The notes below the pieces were generated by a model. The model did no database searches, had not been told where the DNA came from, and saw nothing but the letters and a program-made list of their open reading frames with translations. Positions 11,110-22,006 of a stretch of 64,000 nt of DNA are shown in pieces; the first letter of the stretch is position 1, and every line of letters begins with the position of its first letter. Origin of the DNA: UBA7396 sp034676185 (GTDB lineage Bacteria; Patescibacteriota; Gracilibacteria; BD1-5; UBA6164); NCBI GenBank assembly GCA_034676185.1, contig JAUCCN010000004.1:14803-78802 (forward strand), read 5' to 3'. Made by a program: the position numbers and the translations under genes.

Positions 11110-11484
11110 ATGGCTGAAATAAAACACAATGGAAAGATTTTTTATATTTCAGATGACATACAAGCTGAGTATCCAGAGCTCATTAAATTGATTTTAGCAA
11201 CGGAGAGTATGGATGATGAAGAAAGACAATATTGGTTTGATATTATTGCTTCAATGAATGATTCTCAAATTGATAGATTATTTAATATTTTAGAAACAGA
11301 AAGAAGAAAATTAGAAGAATTAGAATTAAAATATCAGGAAGAAATTAAATCTCTTAATGAAAAACATCTTATTGAATGGCAAGAATTTCAAACTCGTGAT
11401 GCGAAGAAAAAAATTGCTCAAGCTGAAAGAGAGGATAAAGAAGAAAATCCTGATGATGTACTTAAAATGCTCAATTCATTATAA
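11110..11484 (+). CDS. Small acidic helical protein of unknown function
   Basis: 124 residues and no TGA codon in frame. An N-terminal part of about 60 residues (EIKHNGKIFYISDD, then LILATESMDDEERQYWFD) is followed by a charged coiled coil (about 62-110, with LETERRKLEELELKYQEEIK) and an acidic tail. No membrane segment or signal peptide, so cytoplasmic. The clear promoter and terminator on either side make it a monocistronic, probably well-expressed gene. Not recognised; a ribosome- or nucleoid-associated role is possible but unsupported. Confidence 0.75.
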   Translation: MAEIKHNGKIFYISDDIQAEYPELIKLILATESMDDEERQYWFDIIASMNDSQIDRLFNILETERRKLEELELKYQEEIKSLNEKHLIEWQEFQTRDAKKKIAQAEREDKEENPDDVLKMLNSL

Positions 11485-11510
11485 GAAACTTAAAAAGAGT
11501 TTCTTTTTTT
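11484..11510 (+). terminator. Rho-independent terminator of the 124-aa protein gene
   Basis: AGAAACT, 7-base loop, AGTTTCT, then T7. Confidence 0.85.
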
Positions 11511-11511
11511 C

Positions 11512-11539
11512 TTGATTTTTTAAAAATATTTTATATACT
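11512..11539 (+). promoter_or_regulatory. Promoter of the T-box/glyS transcript: TTGATT, 16 bases, TATACT
   Basis: -35 at 11512-11517 and -10 at 11534-11539. The predicted start of transcription falls around 11545, directly before the first helix of the leader RNA, so the leader is short. Confidence 0.6.
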
Positions 11540-11545
11540 TCTTGT

Positions 11546-11720
11546 AAGTTTATTCTTTCAGGTGTGGAAAACCTAAGTATATAAAGAAAAACTTCATATA
11601 AAAGTGCTTGAACTTTTTCAAGAACTTGGGTGGAACCGTCCAAATAATTAGGAATTATAAATGAGAAATTAAAATGGACCCCAAGGCAATAATTCATCGA
11701 ATTTGCCTTGGGGCTTTTTT
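11546..11720 (+). promoter_or_regulatory. T-box riboswitch (glycine type) with antiterminator and terminator
   Basis: A short Stem I pairs AAGTTT-A-TTCTTT (11546-11558) with AAAGAAAAACTT (11583-11594), capped by AGGT/ACCT around a 7-base loop. A second helix CTTGAA/TTCAAG lies at 11607-11622. The T-box core is GGGTGGAACCG (11628-11638). The antiterminator is CTTGGG-[TGGAACC]-GTCC (11625-11641) pairing perfectly with GGAC-CCCAAG (11676-11685), leaving the 7-base bulge of a T-box. Its TGGA would pair with a tRNA ending UCCA, i.e. discriminator U73, as in tRNA-Gly. The competing terminator is CCCCAAGGCAA/TTGCCTTGGGG (11679-11713) with T6. It precedes glycyl-tRNA synthetase by 33 bases. The specifier codon is not clear: GGU and GGA occur in Stem I, UGA does not. 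Confidence 0.88.
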
Positions 11721-11753
11721 GATGAGAAATATTTATATTTTAATGTATTGTCT

Positions 11754-13178
11754 ATGAGTACAAAAGTGGAAATGAAAGATATTGTAAATCTTTCACAAGC
11801 AAGATGATTTGTGTATCCAGGAAGTGAAATTTATGGATGACTCGCTAATTCTTGGGATTATGGACCATATGGGTCACTTTTAAAAGAAAATATTAAAAAT
11901 CTTTGGATTAAAGCCTTTGTTCAAAAAAGAACAGATATGATGTTACTAGATTCATCAATTTTACTTAATCCAAAAGTTTGGGTTGCATCAGGTCATGTTG
12001 GATGATTTTCTGATCCATTAATCGATGATAAAAATACAAAAGAAAGATTTAGAGCTGATAAATTACTTGAAGATTTAATTGAAAAATTAGCTGATAAAGC
12101 TTCAGATTTACAAGAAAAATACGGAGTTTCAAACTTAATTCCAGAATCTTGGTCACTTGAAAAACAAACAGAAGTGATGAGATGAGAAAAAGTAAAAAAC
12201 CCAAATACTTGAGAAGTATGAGATTGGACAGATGCAAAAAAATTTAATTTAATGTTTAGAACTTCTCAATGAGTAACAGAAGATTCATCTTCAACTATTT
12301 ATTTGAGACCAGAAACAGCACAAGGAATATTTGTTGATTTCCCAAATGTACTAAGAACTTCAAGAAGAAAAATTCCTTTCGGAGTTGCTCAAGTTTGAAA
12401 AGCATTTAGAAACGAAATTACTCCAGGAAATTTTATTTTCAGAACGAGAGAATTCGAACAAATGGAAATAGAATATTTCTGCGAACCAGGAAAAGATTTA
12501 GAAGTACATGCAGAGTGGAAAAATGCTTGTAAAAATTTCCTTATTTCGACTCTTTGAATAAAAGAAGAAAATATTAGAATGAGAGATCACGACAAGGACG
12601 AACTTTCTCATTATTCAAATGCAACAACTGATATTGAATATAAATTTCCATTTGGTTGGTGAGAATTATGGGGAATTGCTGATAGAACAGATTTTGATTT
12701 AAAAGCTCATATGAGTGAATCAAAACAAGATATGAGTTATTTTGATCCAGTAAATAATAGAAAATATATTCCATATGTAATTGAACCTTCAGTTTGATTA
12801 AATAGACTTTTCTTAACTGTTTTAGCAGATGCTTATACAACTGATGGAGAAGGGGAAAATACAAGAACTTATTTAAAATTAGATCCAAAAGTTGCTCCAA
12901 TTAAAGTTTGAGTTTTACCTGTGGTCAAAAAAATCTGAGAAGATGCAAAACAAGTATATGCTCAATTATCAGAAGACTTTGTATGTGAATATGATGAAGT
13001 TGGAACGATTGGAAAAAGATATGCAAGATTTGATGAAATTGGAACTCCATTTTGTGTAACTATTGATAGTGATAATTTTGCAAATGGAAAAGTGACAGTG
13101 AGATTTAGAGATACTATGGAACAAGAAATAGTTGAACTTTCTGAATTAAATGATTTTTTAAGAAAAAAGATGAAATAA
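11754..13178 (+). CDS. glyS: Glycyl-tRNA synthetase, dimeric class II type
   Basis: 474 residues, alpha2-type (eukaryote/Gram-positive GlyQS-like). It charges tRNA-Gly, and here must also feed the tRNA reading UGA. The start ARGFVYPGSEIYGGLANSWD is diagnostic. Class II motif 2 is seen as FRNEITPGNFIFRTREFEQ, the LRPETAQGIF segment precedes it, and EPSVGLNRLFL is motif 3. The anticodon-binding domain follows (APIKVGVLPVVKK). About 14 of some 34 glycines are TGA, so the enzyme's own synthesis depends on UGA decoding. Expression is predicted to be controlled by the T-box leader. No Shine-Dalgarno is present. Confidence 0.96.
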
Positions 13179-13213
13179 AAAACTTCCTGAAATTTTCAGG
13201 AAGTTTTTTAATT
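13179..13213. terminator. Terminator shared by glyS and the convergent CDF gene
   Basis: ACTTCCTGAAA and its complement around a 4-base loop, with A and T runs on both sides so it can work in both directions. The stop codon of the CDF gene lies in the T run. Confidence 0.8.
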
Positions 13214-14218
13214 TATTTCTAAATCAATATATTTTATTTTTGGAAATTCTTCGGTAAGTTCTTTTTCAAGCTGATTAATTTTTTGTCACATGACTCTTGG
13301 AACCAGATTTGCATAATAAGAACAAAATTTTACAAATTCTATGTAATCATCTTTTATATCTTCGTATTCTTTTTCAAACATTCCATTTTTATTGAGATCT
13401 TTCGAAAGGGCTGCTCAGTTAAATTCTATCTCACATTTTATAATGAAATTTTTATCATCAAGCATTTGAGATTTAAAGTTTAATACTTTATCAACGAGTT
13501 CATGAGATTCTAAAAAATCTACTATTTCATTTTTTAAATCAATTTCAATTGATTTTCAAATAAGATAATGTTTATTTTGAATAATCAGAAATACAGCTAC
13601 TACTCAAAGCATAACTCCAATAATAATAGAACCAATTCCGTCAAAATATAAAATCCCTGTTGTATGAGATAAAAATATACAAAGTATTGCTATGAGTACT
13701 CATAAAACTGCAATAGAATCTTCTAAAATAACAGCTAAAGAAGCATTATCGGAATTTTTTATAGATTCAATTAGTCCATCTTCTTTATTATAAATACTTT
13801 TTAATGCGATAAAAAGTGTGATAGATTCTACAATAAAGGCAATTACTAAAATAATTAATGACCAAGTTACATTTTCAATTGCTTTTGGATGCAAAAGAAT
13901 TTCTACTCCATGATAGATAGTAATTCATGCTCAAATAAAGAATATTCAACAAGCTGAAATAGTTGCCCGGAAATATCTTTCTTTTTTATATCAATACGAA
14001 TATTTTTGGTCTTCTTTTTTGGATGATTTTTTGATTCAAACCATGAGGAGTACTTGATTCATAGTATCAGCAAAAGAGTGTATTGCTTCTGAAAATAAAC
14101 TTCCAGATCCAGATGCTATAAATCAAATAAATTTTAAAATAGTAATAAAGAAATTTCAAATAATTGCTGATAAAACTGCAACAAATCATGAATTGGGGGC
14201 GGGTCAATCTACTGACAT
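13208..14218 (-). CDS. Cation diffusion facilitator (CDF) metal transporter
   Basis: 336 residues. The first helices carry GSGSLFSEAIHSFADT, matching the SxA(D/E)xxHxxxD metal site of CDF exporters, then KYSYGYKKERYF and HxGVEILLHP, with two further helices (SDNASLAVILEDSIAVL: another D/E site) and a cytoplasmic C-terminal domain. CDF proteins export Zn, Mn or Fe in exchange for protons. Codon 84 is CGG (13967-13969) in the segment KERYF-CGG-ATISA, where the family has Trp (RERYFWA); see findings. Many TGA codons encode conserved glycines. Upstream is a nucleosome of unrelated genes (SpoU), 48 bases away. Confidence 0.9.
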
Positions 14219-14266
14219 AAATAAGGTTATAAATATAAAATAATATGTGGCATTGTATATTTTGTT

Positions 14267-15010
14267 TTATGAAAGTCAAGATTTTCCTTTCATATTGTCT
14301 AAAATAATAGCTGTTGCAATTCAAGCATTGAGACTTTCAGCTTGTCAAAATCTAGGGATAGTTATTTTTCTTGTTATAAGTTTTTCTATTTCTTGTGAAA
14401 TTCCATTACTTTCATTTCCAATAACAAGAAAACAATTATTTTTAAAACTTATTTTATGCACATTTTCTCCATCCATAAATGCTCAATAAATAGGAAAATT
14501 TTGATTTTGTAAATAATTTTTTATATCTGTGTAAAATAATTGAATTCTTGTAAAACTTCACATTGTTGAAATAATTACTTTCGGATTGTAAAAATCACAA
14601 GTATTTTGAGATGAGATTATTTTTTTTACTCAATACCAATCAGCAATTCTTATAATAGTTCCAAGATTTCCTGGATCTTTTATTTCATCAAGTACTAAAA
14701 TAATTTCATTGTTATTTTCTAGTTTTATATTTTCTTTTTGTTTTACTATTGCTATTCCATCAGTATTTGTTTGAAGAGTGGAGAGTTTTGTAATTTCTTC
14801 TCATTTTAATATTTCATAATTATATTTTGAAAGAAGATTTCTATTTTCTATAAAAAAATTCTCACTTATAATAAGCAGTTCAGTTTGAAAATCAGAATGT
14901 AATAATTCAATAAGACTTTTTTTTCATTCCACTAAAAATTTTTTTTCTTCATTTCTTTCTTTTTTATTATGAAGAGATTTTATGTATTTAACTTGGTTTT
15001 TTGAGAGCAT
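14267..15010 (-). CDS. SpoU (TrmH) family rRNA/tRNA 2'-O-methyltransferase
   Basis: 247 residues. An N-terminal substrate-binding part (VKYIKSLHNKKERNEEKKFL) is typical of RlmB/TsnR-like members. The SpoU catalytic core has all three motifs: ILVLDEIKDPGNLGTIIRIA (motif 1), FLVIGNESNGIS (motif 2) and ITIPRFGQAESLNAGIATAI (motif 3), which form the trefoil knot binding S-adenosylmethionine. It likely methylates ribose in 23S rRNA or a tRNA. The ABC-F gene ends 10 bases upstream, so both are translated from one mRNA. Confidence 0.92.
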
Positions 15011-15020
15011 AATTATATAG

Positions 15021-16733
15021 TTATTTTTTTCTCCTTGTAAATTTATCCTTAATTCTTTTTGCTTCCTTTTCTCAAAGTTTTTCCAAAAGTACCATATCCA
15101 TTTCAGCAGATTCATCAAATAAATTCATTTCAATATCTATTCCGTGCTCAAGTTTATATCTATAATCTTCATAATTTCCGTAACTTATGGTAAGTTCTCA
15201 GTCACGAATTATCCACATAATTTCAGCAATTTTATTCACAAAATATCTATCATGAGAAATAAATAAAACAGTTCCTTTATATTTTGAAATAGACCTTTCT
15301 AAAGATTCTCTTGAATCATAATCAAGATGATTGGTTGGTTCATCAAAGATTAAAAAATTTGACTCTTTTTGTCATAAGATAGCAAATAAAACTTTTGAAA
15401 TTTGTCATCCAGAAAGATATTTTACTGGTTTATCAATTGCTTCTTTTTCAATAAGATAATATTTTAAATATCAAATAAGAGTTTGATCTTCCATATGAAT
15501 TGCGTGGTGCAAAAAATTTTCTCTGATAGATTTTTCTTTGTCCAGCTCTTCATGAAGTTGAGAATAATAAATAATTTTTACTCATTTTCATCTGGTAAAT
15601 ATTCCATCAAGAGTCTCTAATTGTCACATAATTGTTTTTAAAAAAGTTGATTTTCAAACTCCATTTTCTCAAACAATTCAGACTCTTTGTCATTTATTTA
15701 GATAGAGTTCATTTATGAAAAAAAGAGGTTCGGTTCTTCCAATAAACACTTCTTTAAAATACAAAATTCTCTCATTTTCATCTCAAATATAATCAAAGAA
15801 AAATTTGGGAGTTGGAGGAATATATGGTTTATTAAGTTTTTCAAGTCTATCAAGTGCTTTTTCTCTACTGGCAGCAAATCCTGCACGACTTCCAGCTCTA
15901 AAACGATTAATAAGATTTTCTTCTTTTTTGATAAACTCTTGTTGTCTTTCCCACTCAGCCATTTTCTTTTCTTCAACTTTACCTCTTTCCTCAACATATT
16001 TTGAATAATTGCAGTGATAAAAATTGATTTGTCTTGCTGGTTGAAGTTCAAAAGTTTTCTTACATGTTTTATCAAGAAATTCTCTATCATGGGAAATAAT
16101 GAGATATCCATTTCACCACTTATTTTGTAAATATCATTCTAACCATTCTACCGATTTCATATCTATAAAATTTGTTGGTTCATCAAGACAAAGTATGTCT
16201 GGTGATTCTACAAGTATTTTGCAAAGTGCTACTTTTGTTCTTTCTCAACCTGAAATTTCATCTAATTTTCTATCAAGTAAATGAAGTATTTGCATACCAT
16301 TTGCTACATTGTGAATTTGATTGTTATAATTATACCCACCAATATTATTAAAAGTTTCAAGCAGAGAAGTATATTTTTCTATTACTTCCATATTTTCTGG
16401 ATTTTCTGCCATTTCTTGTTCTATTTTTGTGAGTTCTTTTTCAGCAAGAATAATATCTTTAAATCCTTCTTTTATTTCTTGTCTGACTGTTTTTCACTCA
16501 TCATTTGAATATATTTGAGAAAGATATCCAATAGACATATTTCAAATATTTTCTAAATTTCCATCAAAATCTTTTATTTCTCAAGTAATTATTTTCATAA
16601 GAGTTGTTTTTCCTACTCAATTTCCTCAAACAAGTGCTATAGAATCATTTTCATTCATAATAAAGTCAATATCTTTTAAGATGACATTTCCATCTACCTC
16701 ATATTTATTAACTTTTATTCTTAAGTGCTTCAT
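15021..16733 (-). CDS. ABC-F family ATPase (ribosome-associated)
   Basis: 570 residues. Two complete nucleotide-binding domains: Walker A ALVGGNGVGKTTLM and GIVGENGVGKSTFL, signatures ISGGERTKVAL and LSGGQISKVLF, Walker B CLDEPTNFID and IFDEPTNHLD. There are no membrane segments, and a charged linker (about 250-330, KKMAEWERQQEFIKKEE) separates the domains, as in EttA/Uup-like proteins that act on the ribosomal E site. Pairing with an rRNA-type methyltransferase fits a translation role. Several signature glycines are TGA. Confidence 0.92.
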
Positions 16734-16759
16734 TTTTTCTTTTATTATAAGTTTTTATT

Positions 16760-16788
16760 TTGCAAAAAAGCAATTTTTTTGATATAAT
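16760..16788 (+). promoter_or_regulatory. Promoter: TTGCAA, 17 bases, TATAAT
   Basis: -35 at 16760-16765 and consensus -10 at 16783-16788, 29 bases before the ATG of the transporter gene. Confidence 0.7.
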
Positions 16789-16816
16789 ATCTAAAAATAT
16801 ATTTTAATCAAAATTT

Positions 16817-18358
16817 ATGAGTAATTTTGTAACGATTGAAAGCGAGGAAAATAAGATAAAACTCAATAATTTATATAATGTTTGAATTTTTATAGGATTT
16901 ACTTGGATACTCTTTCATTTTACTATTATCTTCTTTTTCTGAATGGTACTTGAATCAATTTTACTCGTTTGACTTTTTTTGTGAATTTGAAATTTTGTTG
17001 CACTTCTTTTAGATATTCCTATTTGAGTTTTACAAAAATATATTAAACCAAAAATATTTTTAGTGATAGGAATTGTGTTTATGATTATTGTGAGTTTTAT
17101 TTTTATGAAATTTGTTTATTTATACGATATTTGAGGAGAAAATGTATGAAATGGTATTATTGAAAAAACAATATCTTTTTTATGAGAATTTTTAAATGAT
17201 TCGGCTAATATTATCTTACTTCTTTTTTCAGCTTGTTTATATTGAGTTATAAAAGAAAGCTTTGATGTGACGATTATTAGTTATATTTTTAATAATTCAA
17301 CTCCTGGAGAATATGCAAGTATTTTATCAAAATACAATATTTATAATGGAGGAGGTTCTATGGTATGACTTGTTTTTGCCTGAATTTTCCTTGCATTTAA
17401 TATGAAAATAGCCGTATTTGTTTTTATCATCATCATTCTTTGATTTTTATGGTTTATTTGGACTTATTTTGATAATAAAATAGAAACTATTGATTTTGAA
17501 GGAATCAAAAAAATAAAACTTGATGTTCTTAAAAATGATTTGCTCCATAAAAAAGAAGAAATTATTGGAAAAATAAATACAAAAAATCTTATAGAACTTT
17601 CTCGTCAATCAAAAGTAATTTTACTCAAACCTATAGAAATAAAAAAATCCATTAATTTTAAAGAAATTTATGAATATTCAATAAGTTGATTTCAAACTTT
17701 TTCTAAAATATTATTTCAGATGCCAAGAAATGTAATTATTTTATGGTTTCTTGCTCTTATGATGCAATACGGGTTTTGGGATACTTTTGTAGCGACATAT
17801 TTAGTTGATTTTTTGGAAGAAGTTTTAAATTTTAATAGTTGAGATTATGTATTACAACATACGAAATGACTGATTACTGGATATGTACTTTTAGGAATAC
17901 TCGTAATTCCAGCTTTCCTATTTCAGCAATTTTTTATTGAAAAATCAAAAACATATGGAATTTTTAAAGTTATTATGTTTGGAAATATTCTTTCAGCAAT
18001 ATCGTTAATATGTTTATGAACTTTTGACGGACTCTATATGTCTATGTTATTTGGTATTTTAAATAGTATTGGATATGCTGCTACTATGCCACTTGCTCAA
18101 GCAACATTTTCTTGAATATATAATGAAGAATATGCGAAAAAATATAATCTAAAAGAAATTGATACTACTGTTTCAGCTGCCCCACTAAAAATAGTTATTA
18201 ATACTACAAATGTAATAGGATTATTATTTGGATCACTTTTAGTGAAAATATTTGGATTTAATGGTTTTTTTGTGATTTTTGGAATATTAATATTTAGTTT
18301 TTTTGTATTTAGTTATACAAAAATGAGAAAAATTTTATGAGAGTTTAGTGAAAAATAA
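16817..18358 (+). CDS. Polytopic membrane transporter, MFS-like
   Basis: 513 residues with about 12 hydrophobic helices. A long central cytoplasmic loop (about 225-300) separates two halves, and each half has six helices, as in the major facilitator superfamily. The second half carries VIILWFLALMMQYGFWDTF and YAATMPLAQATFSGIYNEEY, which resemble MFS helices 7 and 10-11. No substrate motif is clear. Much of the glycine in the helices is TGA. Transcription is from its own strong promoter, and it is followed by a perfect hairpin. Confidence 0.7.
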
Positions 18359-18437
18359 AAAAAATCTACTTTTTTGGTAAAAAACTCTCTATTTTATTCA
18401 ATACATTTTTTCCAAAAGAAAGTTTTGGAAAATTCTT

Positions 18438-18474
18438 AAAAAATACTATAATTTTGAAAATTATAGTATTTTTT
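18438..18474 (+). terminator. Perfect 18-bp hairpin after the transporter gene
   Basis: AAAAAATACTATAATTTT, a single G, then the exact complement ending in T6. It could terminate the transporter transcript. A second small dyad, TTCCAAAA/TTTTGGAA, lies just upstream at 18410-18430. Confidence 0.7.
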
Positions 18475-18488
18475 AAATTATAAATAAA

Positions 18489-20456
18489 ATGAAAAAAATA
18501 AACATATTTTTTATGTGTCTTTTCTCTAGTATGCCTTTTTTTGTAAATGCTGATTTAGTGTATCCAATTCAAGAAATGAGTAAAGTAGAATGTAGATTTC
18601 AAAATTTTTCTACTCTTGGGAGTGATTGTAAAATGCAATTACCAATATTAAAAACTTCTGATTATTTAAAATATAAAAATGATTATAATCTCTATAGGAG
18701 AGTGTATACTATTTTATGGGGAGCTACATATAATTATGGTTGGGATATTTGAAACTGAGGACATCAGTGAGTTGATATTGCAACAGCTGAATGAACTCCA
18801 GTATATTCTATTTTTGAGTGAAAAGTAGTACAAGCTTGATTTTTAGCTGGACGGTGAAATACAGTAAAAATAGAACATACTATTAATGGAAGAAAAGTGT
18901 ATTCAAATTATTCACATATGTCAAAAATAGATGTATCAGTATGACAAGTTTTATCAACAAAATCAAAAGTATGAGAGGTTGGAAATACTGGGAATAGTAC
19001 AGGAAATCATCTTCATTTTCAAATAGATTTAGCTACTTCAGGAAAATGACCTTGGTATCGGTCAAGTTGTAGCGAAAAAAATTATGATACAATTGTAAAT
19101 ACAAGTGTATGTTTTTCACAACTTAATACTAATACAATAGATCCACTTTTATTTTTAGAAACAAATGGTGCTGTGGTAAAAGCAACAACTGTTAATAAAC
19201 CAGCAACTCAAGTAATTTCTCAACAATGAATGTTATCAAGAGAAGAAATTTTAAAAATAGAAATTGCAGACTTTTTAAAATCATACAATGTTCAAGTAAA
19301 AATATTAAATACTTGAGCTAATATAGAACTTGGTAAAAAAGGAACGTTTAGAATTACTGTTATTGATAAAAGAACAAGAAAACCATTTACTGGAAGTTTT
19401 CCTGGAGATATGAACTTTAAATATGACAATAAAAGATTAGATATTTTCCCAACAGGAATCTTACAAATAGATAATGGAAGTAGAGATTTTACCATCACAC
19501 CAAAAATAGCTGGAAAATCAAGTATAGATATTTATATATGAGAAACATTTTTTAAGAAAATAAATTTTTGAGTATTTGATACATCAAAACAAATTGTTCC
19601 AAAACAAGCAGTGTATTCTGTTTCAACAAATAATGTTGTATCAGAAACAAAAAAATGAGTATTTTATTTTAAAGATAATTTCTGACTTAATATTTTATGA
19701 GTAAATTTTAATGGAAAATATACTTTAAAATCAAATGATAATTCTATCAGTTTTTGTATAAAAAAAGTTTCTACACTTTGAGATTTGAATAGAATATATA
19801 ATACAAATTGTAGAGATGAACAATTAAGAGATCAAATAGAATTTAGTGCTCAAGATGTTCTTTTATGAATTATAGTTTTTAATTATAAACTCAAAGCTCA
19901 GGGAAGTAGTAATTTAATGATAGTTAATTCTCAAGGACAAACTATTTCTACAAAAACATTAAATGGAACTCTTCCTATTGATTTACAAGTACTTCATCCT
20001 TATTATAATGATGTTCTTTCTATTTTAAAGCTATGACTTGCAACAGGAGTGAATAAAGGATATTTTCTCCCAGATAGAGATTTAACAAGAGAAGACGGAA
20101 TTGGGTTTTTAAGAAATTATCTAGAAAGTAAATATAAAAATTGCTCTCAAATTGATTGTAAAGCCTTGTATAGTGAAGCACTTCTTTGATTGAATAAAGA
20201 AATAAATGATAAATATTCTTATTTTACTCGTGCAGAATATTTACAACTTATTGGGAAATATGCTCCATTAGATGAATATAGATGAAATGATTTTGTAGTA
20301 TTTAGAGATTTAGAATGAACGAATTTAGAATATTCAAAAAATATTTTGAAATCATCTACATGGAATGATTATTTCGGACAAACCAGATATTTTCAACCAA
20401 CAAAAATAATTACCAGATGAGAGTGAGCTTTTTTGATAAATACTTTATTTAAATAG
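18489..20456 (+). CDS. Secreted M23 (LytM-type) endopeptidase with SLH-like C-terminus
   Basis: 655 residues. A signal peptide (MKKINIFFMCLFSSMPFFVNA) precedes an M23 domain (about 85-190) with the zinc ligands HQGVDIAT and GNHLHFQ. M23 enzymes cut peptidoglycan cross-bridges. A beta-rich middle part (about 230-470) has no family I recognise. The last 150 residues include two segments like S-layer homology motifs (GVNKGYFLPDRDLTREDGIG, TRYFQPTKIITRGEGAFLIN), which may tether it to the wall. Codon 122 is CGG in AG-CGG-GNTVKIEH, where the family usually has Tyr or Trp (GGYGN, GGWGN). Several metal-site glycines are TGA. Confidence 0.88.
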
Positions 20457-20493
20457 GAAAGGGAATTTCATTTTGATTTTTCCTATAAAGAGA

Positions 20494-20499
20494 TATAAT
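20494..20499 (+). promoter_or_regulatory. -10 box TATAAT for the dnaX-priA unit
   Basis: A consensus -10, 28 bases before the dnaX ATG. TTTTGA lies 17 bases upstream as a weak -35. Confidence 0.5.
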
Positions 20500-20527
20500 A
20501 AAAACATTATAAGAATTATTTTTTACT

Positions 20528-22006
20528 ATGACACTGTATCTAAAATATAGACCTACCAGTTTTGAAACTTTAGTTGGACAAGATTTTATAAAAAATACTT
20601 TAAGGCAAGCTGTTTTACAAGAAAAGTTAGTTGGAGCTTATTTATTTTGTTGACCAAGAGGAACGGGAAAAACTTCAACAGCAAGAATCTTTGCGAAAGC
20701 GATGAATTGTTTACATGCTCAAGAAGGAAATCCTTGTTTGGAATGTGAAATTTGTGTATGATTTCAAAATGAAAATTTAGTTGATATTATTGAAATAGAT
20801 GCAGCAAGTTATACTTGAGTGGATAATATTAGAGAAATTATAGAAAAGGCAACTTTTTCACCAACAAAATGTAAATATAAAGTCTATATTATAGATGAAG
20901 TTCATATGCTTTCTAAAGGAGCATTTAATGCTCTTTTAAAAATTTTAGAAGAACCACCAGCACACTTAAAATTTATTCTCGCAACTACAGAAAGTCATAA
21001 AATTCCTGAAACTATTTTATCTCGTTGTCAAAGATATGATTTTAAAAGTATCACAAATGAAGATATAAAAAATAGACTTCTTTTTATTGCTCAAGAAGAA
21101 GATATTAAAATAGATGAGCAAAGTATTGAATTTATTACTAAACAAGCAAATGGTTGACTGAGAAATGCTATTTCACTTTTTGAACAGCTGAATTATAATG
21201 GAGAAATTTCTTTTGAAACTGTAATACATAATTATGGAATTCCTAAAAATGAAGTTGTAGAAAGTTTTTATATAAAATTAATTCAAAAAGATGAGAGTAT
21301 TTTGAGTGATTTTGAGGAAATTTCTTGAAATTATAATCTATCACTTTTTTTTAAAGAGGTTTTATTTTTTCTAAAAGAAAAATTAGTGGAGCATATTGGT
21401 GATATTCAAAATGTAACTTCACATATTTTTCTTCTTGAAACTTTAGAAGATGCTTATAGAAAATCAAAAAATAGTTTTGACTCAAAAACAAGTTTTCTCT
21501 TATGAATTGTGAAATGTATAAAAAATATCTCTTCTTCTCAAATTTCTCAAGAATTTCAGGCAGTACCAGAAAAAAAGAATAAAGATTCTTTTATCAAAAA
21601 GGAAATAGATATACCTTTTCTAGATGAAAAACAAACTCAAGAGATTTCAAGTGGGGATTTATTTGATATTTTTTGAGAAAATGATAGTTCCAATATTTCT
21701 GAAGCTCAGAACTTCCCTGTTCAAAAAGAAAATATTTCTCCTCAAAAAGAAGTGAAAAATAATATAGGAACTCTTTCAAATTTTGATGTAGAGGCTTTTA
21801 TTTCTACTTTAAAAACAATTGGGGCAAAGTGAGCTTTAACTATGTCAATGAGAGCTTCTAGTATACAATTTGATGAAAAGAATCTGGTAGTTTTTACAAA
21901 AACAAAAATTGCACTCAAACAAATTTCTTCTTCTGATAATATTGCTCTTATAACACAAGCTTTAGAAAATATGTGATTTTTAGATATTAATATTGAAATA
22001 AAATAA
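20528..22006 (+). CDS. dnaX: DNA polymerase III subunit gamma/tau
   Basis: 492 residues. AAA+ clamp-loader ATPase: YRPTSFETLVGQDF at the start, Walker A CGPRGTGKTSTARIF (first Gly TGA), four zinc-binding Cys (C..NCL, CLECEIC), Walker B YIIDEVHML, sensor 1 LATTESHKIPETILSRCQR. Domain III and a low-complexity linker follow, with a short C-terminal domain (SNFDVEAFISTLKTIGA) smaller than E. coli tau, so it may make one gamma-like product. The TAA overlaps the ATG of priA by one base. Confidence 0.95.
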
